Assembly: GCA_026168455.1 (NCBI GenBank)
Contig: CM047426.1
Location: forward strand, 66,803,342 to 66,867,341
Reading direction: 5' to 3'
Origin: Theocolax elegans
Lineage: Eukaryota > Arthropoda > Insecta > Hymenoptera > Cerocephalidae
Length of the DNA: 64,000 nt
Made by a program: the position numbers and the translations under genes. Positions 25,371 to 37,597 of this stretch are shown piece by piece. The notes beneath the pieces are model-generated. The model was given only the letters and a program-made list of their open reading frames with translations, did no database searches and was not told the origin of the DNA. Each line of letters opens with the position of its first letter. Positions within the stretch are counted from its first letter, which is position 1.

Positions 25371-28300
25371 TAACGTGATTCGAAGGGCCGGAGGCCGGAG
25401 GCCCATGAGGGGTATCTGGGTATTTGGGTTATTGGGTTTCTGCGCATTAGTCTTTGGTTCAATACAATATTCCCTTTCACATTTTAGGAAATTTTGTTTA
25501 TTTTTTATGCGAAACAAGGTCTAAATACGACGATTTCTGCGCGATTTAAAGTCTGTATTATGGATATTTAGAAATTATAGTTTAAGTTTTGATGTTAAAC
25601 ACTATTTGAGATTGCAAGCCACGCTTTGAGGTTATAATATTAAAAAAGAATTAACGGTATAACGTGATTCGAAGGGTTGGAGGCCGGAGGCCCATGAGGG
25701 GTATCTGGGTATTTGGGTTATTGGATTATTGGGTTATTGGGTTTCTGCGCATTAGTCTTTGGTTTACTACAATACTTCCTTCCACATTTTAGGAAATTTT
25801 GTTTATTTTGTAAGCGAAGCGAGGTCTATATACGACGATTTATGCGGGATTTATAATCGGTATTATAGTTATTTGGTCATTTTTTTAAACCCGAAACGAG
25901 GTCCAAATACGACGATATCTGCCCGATTGAAAGTCGGTATTTATGGTTATTTAGAAATTATAGTTTAAGTTTTGATGTTTAACACTTATTTGATATTGCA
26001 AGCCCCGCTTTGAGGTTATAATATTAATGAAGGATTAACGGTTTAACGTGATTCGAAGGGCCGGAGGCCGGAGGCCTATGAGGGGAATCTGGGTATTTGG
26101 GTTATTGGATTATTGGGTTATTGGGTTTCTGCGCATTAGTCTTTGGTTTAATACAATACTTCCTTTCACATTTTAGGAAATTTTGTTTATTTTTTACGCG
26201 AAACGAGGTCTATATACGACGATTTCTGCGGGATTTATAGTCGGTATTATAGTTATTTGGTCATTTTTTTAAACCCGAAACGAGGTCTAAATACGACAAT
26301 TTCAGCGCGATTTAAAGTCGGTATTTATGGTTATTTAGAAATTATAGTTTAAGTTTTGATGTTAAACACTTATTTGAGATTGCAAGCCCCGCTTTGAGGT
26401 TATAATATTAAAGAAGGCGTGATTCGAAAGGCCGGAGGCCCATGAGGGGTATCTGGGTTTTTGGGTTACTGGGTTTCTGCGCATTAGTCTTTGGTTTAAT
26501 ACAATACTTCCTTTCACATTTTAGGAAATTTTGTTTATTTTTTACGCGAAACGAGGTCTATATACGACGATTTCTGCGGGATTTATAGTCGGTATTATAG
26601 TTATTTGGTCATTTTTTTAAACCCGAAACGAGGTCCAAATACGACGATATCTGCCCGATTGAAAGTCGGTATTTATGGTTATTTAGAAATTATAGTTTAA
26701 GTTTTGATGTTAACCACTTATTTGATATTGCAAGCCCCGCTTTGAGGTTATAATATTAAAGAAGGATTAACGGTGTAACGTGATTCGAAGGGCCGGAGGC
26801 CCATGAGGGGTATCTGGGTTTTTGGGTTATTGGATTATTGGGTTATTGGGTTTCTGCGCATTAGTCTTTGGTTTAATACAATACTTCCTTTCATATTTTA
26901 GGAAATTTTTGTTTATTTTTTACGCGAAACAAGGTCTAAATACGAAGATTTTTGCACGATTTGAAGTCGGTATTTATGGTTATTTAGAAATTATAGTTTA
27001 AGTTTTGATGTTAAACACTTATTTGAGATTGCAAGCCCCGCTTTGAGGTTATAATATTAAAAAAGAATTAACGGGATAACGTGATTCGAAGGGCCGGAGG
27101 CCGGAGGCCCATGAGGGTTATCTGGGTATTTGGGTCATTGGATTATTGGGTTATTGGGTTTCTGCGCATTAGTCTTTGGTTTAATACAATACTTCCTTTC
27201 ACATTTTAGGAAATTTTGTTTATTTTTTACGCGAAACGAGGTCTATATACGACGATTTCTGCGCGATTTAAAGTCTGTATTATGGTTATTTAGAAATTAT
27301 AGTTTAAGTTTTGATGTTAAACAATATTTGAGATTGCAAGCACCGCTTTGTGGTTATAATATTAAAAAAGAATTAACGGTATAACGTGATTCGAAGGGTT
27401 GGAGGCCGGAGGCCTATGAGGGGAATCTGGGTATTTGGGTTATTGGATTATTGGGTTATTGGGTTTCTGCGCATTAGTCTTTGGTTTAATACAATACTTC
27501 CTTTCACATTTTAGGAAATTTTGTTTATTTTTTACGCGAAACGAGGTCTATATACGACGATTTCTGCGGGATTTATAGTCGGTATTATAGTTATTTGGTC
27601 ATTTTTTTAAACCCGAAACGAGGTCCAAATACGACGATATCTGCCCGATTGAAAGTCGGTATTTATGGTTATTTAGAAATTATAGTTTAAGTTTTGATGT
27701 TAACCACTTATTTGATATTGCAAGCCCCGCTTTGAGGTTATAATATTAAAGAAGGATTAACGGTGTAACGTGATTCGAAGGGCCGGAGGCCCATGAGGGG
27801 TATCTGGGTTTTTGGGTTATTGGATTATTGGGTTATTGGGTTTCTGCGCATTAGTCTTTGGTTTAATACAATACTTCCTTTCATATTTTAGGAAATTTTT
27901 GTTTATTTTTTACGCGAAACAAGGTCTGAATACGAAGATTTTTGCACGATTTGAAGTCGGTATTTATGGTTATTTAGAAATTATAGTTTAAGTTTTGATG
28001 TTAAACACTTATTTGAGATTGCAAGCCCCGCTTTGAGGTTATAATATTAAAAAAGAATTAACGGGATAACGTGATTCGAAGGGCCGGAGGCCGGAGGCCT
28101 ATGAGGGGAATCTGGGTATTTGGGTTATTGGATTATTGGGTTATGGGGTTTCTGCGCATTAGTCTTTGGTTCAATAGAATATTCCCTTTCACATTTTAGG
28201 AAATTTTGTTTATTTTTTACGCGAAACGAGGTCTAAATACGACGATTTCTGCGCGATTTAAAGTCTGTATTATGGTTATTTAGAAATTATAGTTTAAGTT

Positions 28301-31300
28301 TTGATGTTAAACAATATTTGAGATTGCAAGCACCGCTTTGTGGTTATAATATTAAAAAAGAATTAACGGTATAACGTGATTCGAAGGGTTGGAGGCCGGA
28401 GGCCTATGAGGGGAATCTGGGTATTTGGGTTATTGGATTATTGGGTTATTGGGTTTTTGCGTATTAGTCTTTGGTTTAATACAAAGCTTCCTTTCACATT
28501 TTAGTAAATTTTGTTTATTTTTTACGCGAAACGAGGTCTATATACGACGATTTCTGCGGGATTTATAGTCGGTATTATAGTTATTTGGTCATTTTTTTAA
28601 ACCCGAAACGAGGTCCAAATACGACGATATCTGCCCGATTTAAAGTCTGTATTATGGTTATTTAGAAATTATAGTTTAAGTTTTGATGTTAAACAATATT
28701 TGAGATTGCAAGCACCGCTTTGAGGTTATAATATTAAAAAAGAATTAACGGTATAACGTGATTCGAAGGGTTGGAGGCCGGAGGCCTATGAGGGGAATCT
28801 GGGTATTTGGGTTATTGGATTATTGGGTTATTGGGTTTTTGCGTATTAGTCTTTGGTTTAATACAAAGCTTCCTTTCACATTTTAGTAAATTTTGTTTAT
28901 TTTTTACGCGAAACGAGGTCTATATACGACGATTTCTGCGGGATTTATAGTCGGTATTATAGTTATTTGGTCATTTTTTTAAACCCGAAACGAGGTCCAA
29001 ATACGACGATATCTGCCCGATTGAAAGTCGGTATTTATGGTTATTTAGAAATTATAGTTTAAGTTTTGATGTTAACCACTTATTTGATATTGCAAGCCCC
29101 GCTTTGAGGTTATAATATTAAAGAAGGATTAACGGTGTAACGTGATTCGAAGGGCCGGAGGCCCATGAGGGGTATCTGTGTTTTTGGGTGTTTGGATTAT
29201 TGGGTTATTTGGTTTCTGCGCATTAGTCTTTGGTTTAATACAATACTTCCTTTCACATTTTAGGAAATTTTGTTTATTTTTTACGCGAAACAAGGTCTGA
29301 ATACGAAGATTTTTGCACGATTTGAAGTCGGTATTTATGGTTATTTAGAAATTATAGTTTAAGTTTTGATGTTCAACACTTATTTGAGATTGCAAGCCCC
29401 GCTTTGAGGTTATAATATTAAAAAAGAATTAACGGGATAACGTGATTCGAAGGGCCGGAGGCCGGAGGCCCATGAGGGTTATCTGGGTATTTGGGTCATT
29501 GGATTATTGGGTTATTGGGTTTCTGCGCATTAGTCTTTGGTTTAATACAATACTTCCTTTCACATTTTAGGAAATTTTGTTTATTTTTTACGCGAAACGA
29601 GGTCTATATACGACGATTTCTGCGGGATTTAAAGTCGGTATTATGGTTATTTGGTCATTTTTTTAAACCCGAAACGAGGTCCAAATACGCCGATATCTGC
29701 CCGATTGAAAGTCGGTATTTATGGTTATTTAGAAATTATAGTTTAAGTTTTGATGTTAAACACTTATTTGAGATTGCAAGCCCCGCTTTGAGGTTATAAT
29801 ATTAAAGGCTTAACGGTTTAACGTGATTCGAAGGGCCATAGGCCGGAGGCCCATGAGGGGTATCTGGGTTTTTGGGTTTTGGGTTTCTGCGCATTAGTCT
29901 TTGGTTCAATAGAATATTCCCTTTCACATTTTAGGAAATTTTGTTTATTTTTTACGCGAAACGAGGTCTAAATACGACGATTTTTGCGCGATTTAAAGTC
30001 TGTATTATGGTTATTTAGAAATTATAGTTTAAGTTTTGATGTTAAACACTTATTTGAGATTGCAAGCCGCGCTTTGAGGTTATAATATTGAAGAAGGATT
30101 AACGGTGTAACGTGATTCGAAGGGCCGGAGGCCCATGAGGGGTATCTGGGTTTTTGGGTTATTGGATTATTGGGTTATTGGGTTTCTGCGCATTAGTCTT
30201 TGGTTTAATACAATACTTCCTTTCACATTTTAGGAAATTTTGTTTATTTTTTACGCGAAACGAGGTCTATATACGACGATTTCTGCGGGATTTATAGTCG
30301 GTATTATAGTTATTTGGTCATTTTTTTAAACCCGAAACGAGGTCCAAATACGACGATATCTGCCCGATTGAAAGTCGGTATTTATGGTTATTTGGAAATT
30401 ATAGTTTAAGTTTTGATGTTAACCACTTATTTGATATTGCAAGCCCCGCTTTGAGGTTATAATATTAAAGAAGGATTAACGGTGTAACGTGATTCGAAGG
30501 GCCGGAGGCCCATGAGGGGTATCTGGGTTTTTGGGTTATTGGATTATTGGGTTATTGGGTTTCTGCGCATTAGTCTTTGGTTTAATACAATACTTCCTTT
30601 CATATTTTAGGAAATTTTTGTTTATTTTTTACGCGAAACAAGGTCTGAATACGAAGATTTTTGCACGATTTGAAGTCGGTATTTATGGTTATTTAGAAAT
30701 TATAGTTTAAGTTTTGATGTTAAACACTTATTTGAGATTGCAAGCCCCGCTTTGAGGTTATAATATTAAAAAAGAATTAACGGGATATCGTGATTCGAAG
30801 GGCCGGAGTCCGGAGGCCTATGAGGGGAATCTGGGTATTTAGGTTATTGGATTATTGGGTTATTGGGTTTCTGCGCATTAGTCTTTGGTTCAATAGAATA
30901 TTCCCTTTCACATTTTAGGAAATTTTGTTTATTTTTTACGCGAAACGAGGTCTAAATACGACGATTTCTGCGCGATTTAAAGTCTGTATTATGGTTATTT
31001 AGAAATTATAGTTTAAGTTTTGATGTTAAACAATATTTGAGATTGCAAGCACCGCTTTGAGGTTATAATATTAAAAAAGAATTAACGGTATAACGTGATT
31101 CGAAGGGTTGGAGGCCGGAGGCCTATGAGGGGAATCTGGGTATTTGGGTTATTGGATTATTGGGTTATTGGGTTTTTGCGTATTAGTCTTTGGTTTAATA
31201 CAAAGCTTCCTTTCACATTTTAGTAAATTTTGTTTATTTTTTACGCGAAACGAGGTCTATATACGACGATTTCTGCGGGATTTATAGTCGGTATTATAGT

Positions 31301-32995
31301 TATTTGGTCATTTTTTTAAACCCGAAACGAGGTCCAAATTCGACGATATCTGCCCGATTGAAAGTCGGTATTTATGGTTATTTAGAAATTATAGTTTAAG
31401 TTTTGATGTTAAACACTTATTTGATATTGCAAGCCCCGCTTTGAGGTTATAATATTAAAGAAGGATTAACGGTGTAACGTGATTCGAAGGGCCGGAGGCC
31501 CATGAGGGGTATCTGTGTTTTTGGGTTATTGGATTATTGGGTTATTGGGTTTCTGCGCATTAGTCTTTGGTTTAATACAATACTTCCTTTCACATTTTAG
31601 GAAATTTTGTTTATTTTTTACGCGAAACAAGGTCTGAATACGAAGATTTTTGCACGATTTGAAGTCGGTATTTATGGTTATTTAGAAATTATAGTTTAAG
31701 TTTTGATGTTCAACACTTATTTGAGATTGCAAGCCCCGCTTTGAGGTTATAATATTAAAAAAGAATTAACGGGATAACGTGATTCGAAGGGCCGGAGGCC
31801 GGAGGCCCATGAGGGTTATCTGGGTATTTGGGTCATTGGATGATTGGGTTATTGGGTTTCTGTGCATTAGTCTTTGGTTTAATACAATACTTCCTTTCAC
31901 ATTTTAGGAAATTTTGTTTATTTTTTACGCGAAACGAGGTCTATATACGACGATTTCTGCGGGATTTAAAGTCGGTATTATGGTTATTTGGTCATTTTTT
32001 TAAACCCGAAACGAGGTCCAAATACGACGATATCTGCCCGATTGAATGTCGGTATTTATGGTTATTTAGAAATTATAGTTTAAGTTTTGATGTTAAACAC
32101 TTATTTGAGATTGCAAGCCCCGCTTTGAGGTTATAATATTAAAGAAGGCTTAACGGTTTAACGTGATTTGAAGGGCCATAGGCCGGAGGCCCATGAGGGG
32201 TATCTGGGTTTTTGGGTTTTGGGTTTCTGCGCATTAGTCTTTGGTTCAATAGAATATTCCCTTTCACATTTTAGGAAATTTTGTTTATTTTTTACGCGAA
32301 ACGAGGTCTAAATACGACGATTTTTGCGCGATTTAAAGTCTGTATTATGGTTATTTAGAAATTATAGTTTACGTTTTGATGTTAAACACTTATTTGAGAT
32401 TGCAAGCCGCGCTTTGAGGTTATAATATTGAAGAAGGAGTAACGGTGTAACGTGATTCGATGGGCCGGAGGCCCATGAGGGGTATCTGGGTTTTTGGGTT
32501 ATTGGGTTTCTGCGCATTAGTCTTTGGTTTAATACAATACTTCCTTTCACATTTTAGGAAATTTTGTTTATTTTTTACGCGAAACGAGGTCTATATACGA
32601 CGATTTCTGCGGGATTTAAAGTCGGTATTATGGTTATTTGGTCATTTTTTTTAAACCCGAAACAAGGTCTAAATATGTCGATTTCTGCTCGATTTGAAGT
32701 CGGTATTTATCGATATTAGGTCATTAACTACATGCGAAACGAGGTCTAAAAATGTCGATTTCAGCCTGGTTTAAAGTCGGTATTTATGGGTTTTTATACA
32801 CGAAACGAGGTCTATATACGACGATTTCTGCGGGATTTAAAGTCGGTATTTATATATTTGGTCATTTTTTTAAACGTGAAACGAGGTCCACATACAACGA
32901 TTACTGACCGATTTAATATCGGTATTTATAGGTATTTTGAAATTATAGTTTATTATACGACGTTAAACGCTTATTTGAGATTGCAAGCTTAACGT
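25371..32995. repeat. Higher-order satellite (~300- and ~380-bp units)
   Basis: The landmark cgtgattcgaag recurs at about 25374, 25663, 26047, 26418, 26779, 27080, 27385, 27769, 28070, 28375, 28757, 29141, 29441, 29822, 30111 and onward to 32452. Spacings fall near 290-305 or 360-385 bp, the difference being one extra ~77-bp monomer. Units often run 380-301-305, a ~990-bp trimer. Each unit has a GC-rich ggccggaggc island and a ttgggttattgg run. Open frames of 60-102 codons here (for example 29491-29799 and 31828-32136) are repeat by-products. Confidence 0.92.
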
Positions 32996-34220
32996 CATAA
33001 CGTCTTTCGATGGGCCGGAGGCTGGACTCTGGAGGCCTTTAATACGTTTTTAATTTCAATTTATGAAGTTTATTTTTAAGGGGATATTGCACTTATAATT
33101 AGTAAACTGGATTTTGGATACAAAAATTGTTAAAAATAAATTTTTTATGTTATTTAAGTTATATTTACTTTAAGCTATAAAAACTGAATTTTTTTTTACT
33201 AAAACCAAATTTCATACTAACGCATCCTTTGTAGACTGAAAAAAGGCATTTTGAGCGTGTACGCGGACATTGTTATTACGAATAAACCAACCTTGACCTA
33301 ATGACTCCTTTTTTATAACTACTGAAGTTATTTAGATTAGCGTATTTTGTAAACTTAAATTGTTGAGTTAAAAAAATGTTAATAGTTGTTTTAAATATTT
33401 CCAAATGTTCACAAATGCTAGAAAATTTTTTTATTTGTTAACCCTATAATTCAGGATTAGAAAATATCACTATCTAAATAGCTTCAGTAGTAGATGACAT
33501 GTTTTAGTTACGAAAAGAGAATTATACTTGTATCCAGTGCACCAGTTCAAAATGCTTTTTTTCATCTTTTTGTAAATTATATTTTAATTTTTCACTCAAG
33601 TTATATTTATAGTATTTATTTAAACAGTGTTTTGTTGATAATACTAAATACAACGATTATCCATTTGTTTAGAAACATATATTTAAATTCATTAAATGAA
33701 ATGTTGTGTTTAAAATTTAAATCAGGTTTTTTTTTACAGTTTTTACTTTTATTTAGCTACTTATTTTAAGCTTAAAGTTTTGACATATTTTCAGTTGCGT
33801 GTACAATCCAAATATTTTCCAGAGTATATTATTTAAAATTTTTAAACTTCTTTGCATATATGCAGGTCGCATTTCATATATTTATGTATATTTATACACA
33901 TTTGGATTTATTCATGTACGTTATTTACATTTATGGAGAATTTAAACTTTACACTTATTTTATGTTACACTAGTTTATAATAAAGCACATATACGAATAT
34001 TGTGCTGATTAAAAGTATAAACATTGAAATATGGCATTTGACTTGCTAGAAAAAGTATGTACGATGAGTTTGTATTAAAAAAACCACCTGTTATTGCATT
34101 TGTACGGCAAATTTTCGACAAAGTATATTTCAAGAGTATAATATAACATGGTCGATTGTCTGTCTTTAATTCTACATCGGTCACATTCCATATTTCCATG
34201 TTCCATGGGCGTCGCTAGTT

Positions 34221-34233
34221 CGCCACCTAGCGG
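34221..34233 (-). promoter_or_regulatory. CTCF-like motif
   Basis: The minus strand reads CCGCTAGGTGGCG, close to the conserved CTCF core (CCANNAGGTGGCA-like). A single motif match in non-coding DNA; function not shown. Confidence 0.3.
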
Positions 34234-35119
34234 CACTTTATGAGCGTCACGAAAGTACTATCGCAGTGATCATCTTCCCGTTTTATATACAATGTACGAC
34301 AGATATCCGACAGATTTTTTTTTCGACCACATGATTTATTGTTTTTTAACGCGTACGTGTAAATTTTTATAAATATGTAAGGTGTTTTATATGTATTATG
34401 GTTTTCCAGAGCCATTTCAATGATTTTTGGATATTTTTACGACAGATTTAATTAAAATAGCATCTGTCGTAGCTTTAACAACGGCCTAAAAATATTGATT
34501 TAGTTAAACTGCATTAGTACTATTTTAGTATGTGAAATATCAATTATATGCTTAAAATTTTTAAAAATGTACAACTTAAAAACTTTTGCGAGCGAGTATA
34601 CTTGGCTCACTCACACAAGCGGCGCGACAATGTAGCATATGCGAGCTGCTTGTATGTATTGTAGTGGGGATGCGGTAGTGAGACAATCGAAGTCGAGGTT
34701 TACACTCAACTGCTGTATTTTTTTCCTACAGTTTGCGCTCCGGCGCCGATGTAAGCAGGTTCACGCTGCTCGTCTTCTTAAATTTTATGCCCAAAAAATT
34801 ATTAATAATTTATGATTTTATTGTTTTGGCCGCTGCTCCATGGTTTTCTTATATGTTTCCTTTAATCCCCATATTTTTCTCGTCTCTAGTTTTTCTTATT
34901 TTTAAAGATTTATGATTGAACTATCTATATAAATATAGTATTTACATGCTAATCTGTTACGCGCTTTTATTCTTCTATATTTCTTAATTATGGTTCCCTT
35001 TTTTTTTCATTTTTCTATATAGTTTGTAATTTAAAGACTAATTAAACAATATTCTTAAAAAACTCTCATTATTAATCAATAAAATACGTGTAATGTGCGT
35101 ATGTATAATTGCGTGTATG

Positions 35120-35124
<5 letters not shown>

Positions 35125-35183
<59 letters not shown>
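35125..35183. repeat. (TA)n microsatellite
   Basis: About 29 uninterrupted TA dinucleotides. Confidence 0.95.
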
Positions 35184-35188
<5 letters not shown>

Positions 35189-36436
35189 TGTATGATTATA
35201 CATAGTCAATTTGTTTTGATAAATAATATATAATTATTCCTTGCTTTTATTTATTTATAATAGTAGTAAATTAATTATCATTAATTATTGTTTTTATCCG
35301 ATTGTTATTAAGCTGTAAATTGATATAGATTATTTAAATTTTTAATTTTTCGAAAATCCGACCACCTAGGTACCTTAATTAGGTAAAAATATGCATAAAT
35401 TGAATAGTTGAATTTTAAATGTAAAATGCAATAACTCATAAATTATTGGTTTTAAAATTTGCAAAAAGGGCTCTAATTTGTTAATTAAGAATACCCTTTC
35501 TGATTATAATATTAAATTTGTTAACTTTTCATTTTTTCCGTTCCTAGTCGGAATTTCGAAAATCTTTTTTCGTGAAATATCTCATTTATGGCTGTTCTTA
35601 CGTAATTTATTGAAATAATAATTTCTTTCGCATAATAACCTGTTTTTCTTTTATAACTCGGTTCTTAATTAATTTTTGTGAATCTTTTCTTTTTCTAATT
35701 TTGCAACTAAGGTTTAGCGAATTTTTTACAAAATTAATTTTAATTTTTATAAACAATTAATTAATAAAAGTCAATTTATTTATAATTTTGTTCTATCATA
35801 TGAGCGTATTTTTATTGCGTTTTTGAATAGTATGTAACAATCTCTATATAAAACTATATAGATAATTTTTTATTAAGTTGTAAATTAATTGTTTATAATT
35901 AATTATTAGCTATGTTTATAAAAATATCGAAATACTTCTTTCGCCTAATTTAACAATTAAGGTTGTACGTTCTTTACGTTTAATAACATTTTTTATTTTT
36001 CTTATTATTTATAACAAATTGCAATATGTTTATAATTTTTCTTCATATTAATGGCAAAAATTTATTTTTTTGCATTTTTTAAATTGTTTCGAAAATATAT
36101 TATGTAAATACAAATAAGAATTAATTTATATTTTCTTTTATTTATATTTATTAACTCAGTTCATCATTTCAGCAGTAATCAATAAATATTTTTAATAAGT
36201 ATATACATGACAATATAAACATTTGCAGTTTGTGCACAGATTTGTTGCATATATACAATTTAAATTAATTATTTTCGTTCAATATAGTAGTATATTTGGA
36301 GTTATAATCCTTAAATATCCAGTATGAATACAATTACTAATATTTTATGTATATTTTTTTTTGTTTGTTCTAATTATTCTATTATTCATATTTATTATTT
36401 TTTTTTGATATATTTGAGCATTGTATTCGCTTTTTA

Positions 36437-37597
36437 TTATGGTGGATTATATTCTTGTATTTTTAATTCGATGCGTTTAGTTTTCGTATTTACTTCTAAG
36501 TTTGGTATAACATATTTTTTTATTACATTTATGTATTGATTTAATCTGTTAATAATTTTATTAGAATTGGATTGTTTAAAAAATGAGTATGCACGTTTTG
36601 CATTTCTATCATTTATGTGACAGTGTGTACTCTTATTCGCAATTATGTACTTTACATTAATCATTTTCTTTAATAATTTTGGACGTTTATCAATTGGATT
36701 TTCAATTTGTGTATTTTTATTATTTAAAAGCGTAATTTTATTATTAACCTGCTGATTAAATACGGTAATGAAACTATCTTTTTTCTCTCTAGGAACAGGC
36801 AAAACATTTGTACGTTTTATATTATTTTCCTCCTTTTCATATTCGCGCAAGTCACTAATAACATTATCTCTTATAACATTTATCTCTTTAATTTTTTTCC
36901 GGGATTCAAATATAACATCGGGAGACTTCAACTCCACTATTTCACTCTTAGTATTAACGCATCGGGCATATACTTCACCCTTACAAGTATCGGCTACGCA
37001 ATTGCCGAAAGAAATTCCCGGTTCTATATCTTGAAGTGACTCAAATTCTATATTTTCAATATAGTTTATACGCGCATAATTATATTTTCTTGTTTCTGGA
37101 GGAATTAAAAACCGCTTATTTTGTACAAATGGTATGACTAAATCATTAAATTGTAAACATTTTTCAGCAGCATTTACTACACCATTATATTCTTCAAATA
37201 CGTCCCATCCCAATAATCCATCAACATTTATAGGGAAATCATTTGGTACGATATGCATGTCACATAATAATCCATTTAATTCTAATTTTATAGTGCCTAG
37301 GGTTGTACATCTTTTGGAATTTATTCCCGTTATCGTCACTATTTGTGTCTTATTAATCGGTTTTTCTTTATTTAGCGAGTTTAATTTAATAAACGATAAA
37401 TCTGCTCCAGTATCCACGTAAAATTGTCCTTTCATTAATGTCAAATTTGAACTATATAATTGTACTATAGGTAGTTTATATTCCATTTGTGCAGATTTTA
37501 TCACGCATCTTCGAACTTGAATTTTTAGATGATCTGGCTGCTTTCTTACCTGCTCGACTCCGCAGATCCCTAGCGTCGAGCAGATCGGTAGTTTAAA
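36437..37597 (-). CDS. Retropepsin (pro) reading frame, expressed by -1 frameshift
   Basis: The frame lies -1 relative to gag and overlaps its last codons. It has no ATG near its start (the 355-codon segment listed from 37504 opens on GTG; first ATG is 6 codons further), in keeping with expression as a Gag-Pro fusion. An aspartic-protease active site (YVDTGADLS, Asp31 counting from 37504) and the family's later GLLGWDVF hydrophobic motif are present. After the protease come about 230 residues rich in Lys, Asn and Glu without a recognised domain, then TAA at 36437-36439. In a full gypsy element reverse transcriptase would follow; it is absent here. Confidence 0.8.
   Translation of the reverse strand, partial: FKLPICSTLGICGVEQVRKQPDHLKIQVRRCVIKSAQMEYKLPIVQLYSSNLTLMKGQFYVDTGADLSFIKLNSLNKEKPINKTQIVTITGINSKRCTTLGTIKLELNGLLCDMHIVPNDFPINVDGLLGWDVFEEYNGVVNAAEKCLQFNDLVIPFVQNKRFLIPPETRKYNYARINYIENIEFESLQDIEPGISFGNCVADTCKGEVYARCVNTKSEIVELKSPDVIFESRKKIKEINVIRDNVISDLREYEKEENNIKRTNVLPVPREKKDSFITVFNQQVNNKITLLNNKNTQIENPIDKRPKLLKKMINVKYIIANKSTHCHINDRNAKRAYSFFKQSNSNKIINRLNQYINVIKKYVIPNLEVNTKTKRIELKIQEYNPP
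37531..37597 (-). promoter_or_regulatory. Programmed -1 frameshift signal with pseudoknot
   Basis: On the minus strand the gag frame reads the heptamer T TTA AAC (complement of 37591-37597), the strongest class of slippery site. After a 7-nt spacer (37584-37590), a 9-bp perfect stem forms between complements of 37575-37583 and 37550-37558 around a 16-nt loop. Six loop bases (37563-37568) are complementary to 37531-37536 downstream, allowing an H-type pseudoknot. The -1 frame is open from here through the protease and is closed just upstream (TAA at 37604-37606), so the shift must occur in this short overlap. Gag's own stop lies inside the stem-loop. Confidence 0.8.

Larger units (their letters stand above)
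32996..36436. other. AT-rich DNA without supported genes
   Basis: Only short open frames typical of AT-rich DNA. Inside are a (TA)n tract (35125-35183), a CTCF-like motif (34221-34233), a 9-bp inverted repeat (34439-34447 with 34462-34470) and a GC-richer patch at 34590-34760 of unknown role. Confidence 0.6.

Noticed and set aside
27130..32136. 84-102-codon frames starting MGHW in the higher-order satellite
   Set aside because: Same sequence in successive repeat units, ends shift with indels; repeat by-product.
33494..34915. Short Phe/Leu/Ile-rich frames
   Set aside because: AT-rich DNA gives hydrophobic frames by chance; no start or domain support.
36324..37421. Plus-strand frames opposite the protease
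   Set aside because: Shadows of the minus-strand retropepsin frame.
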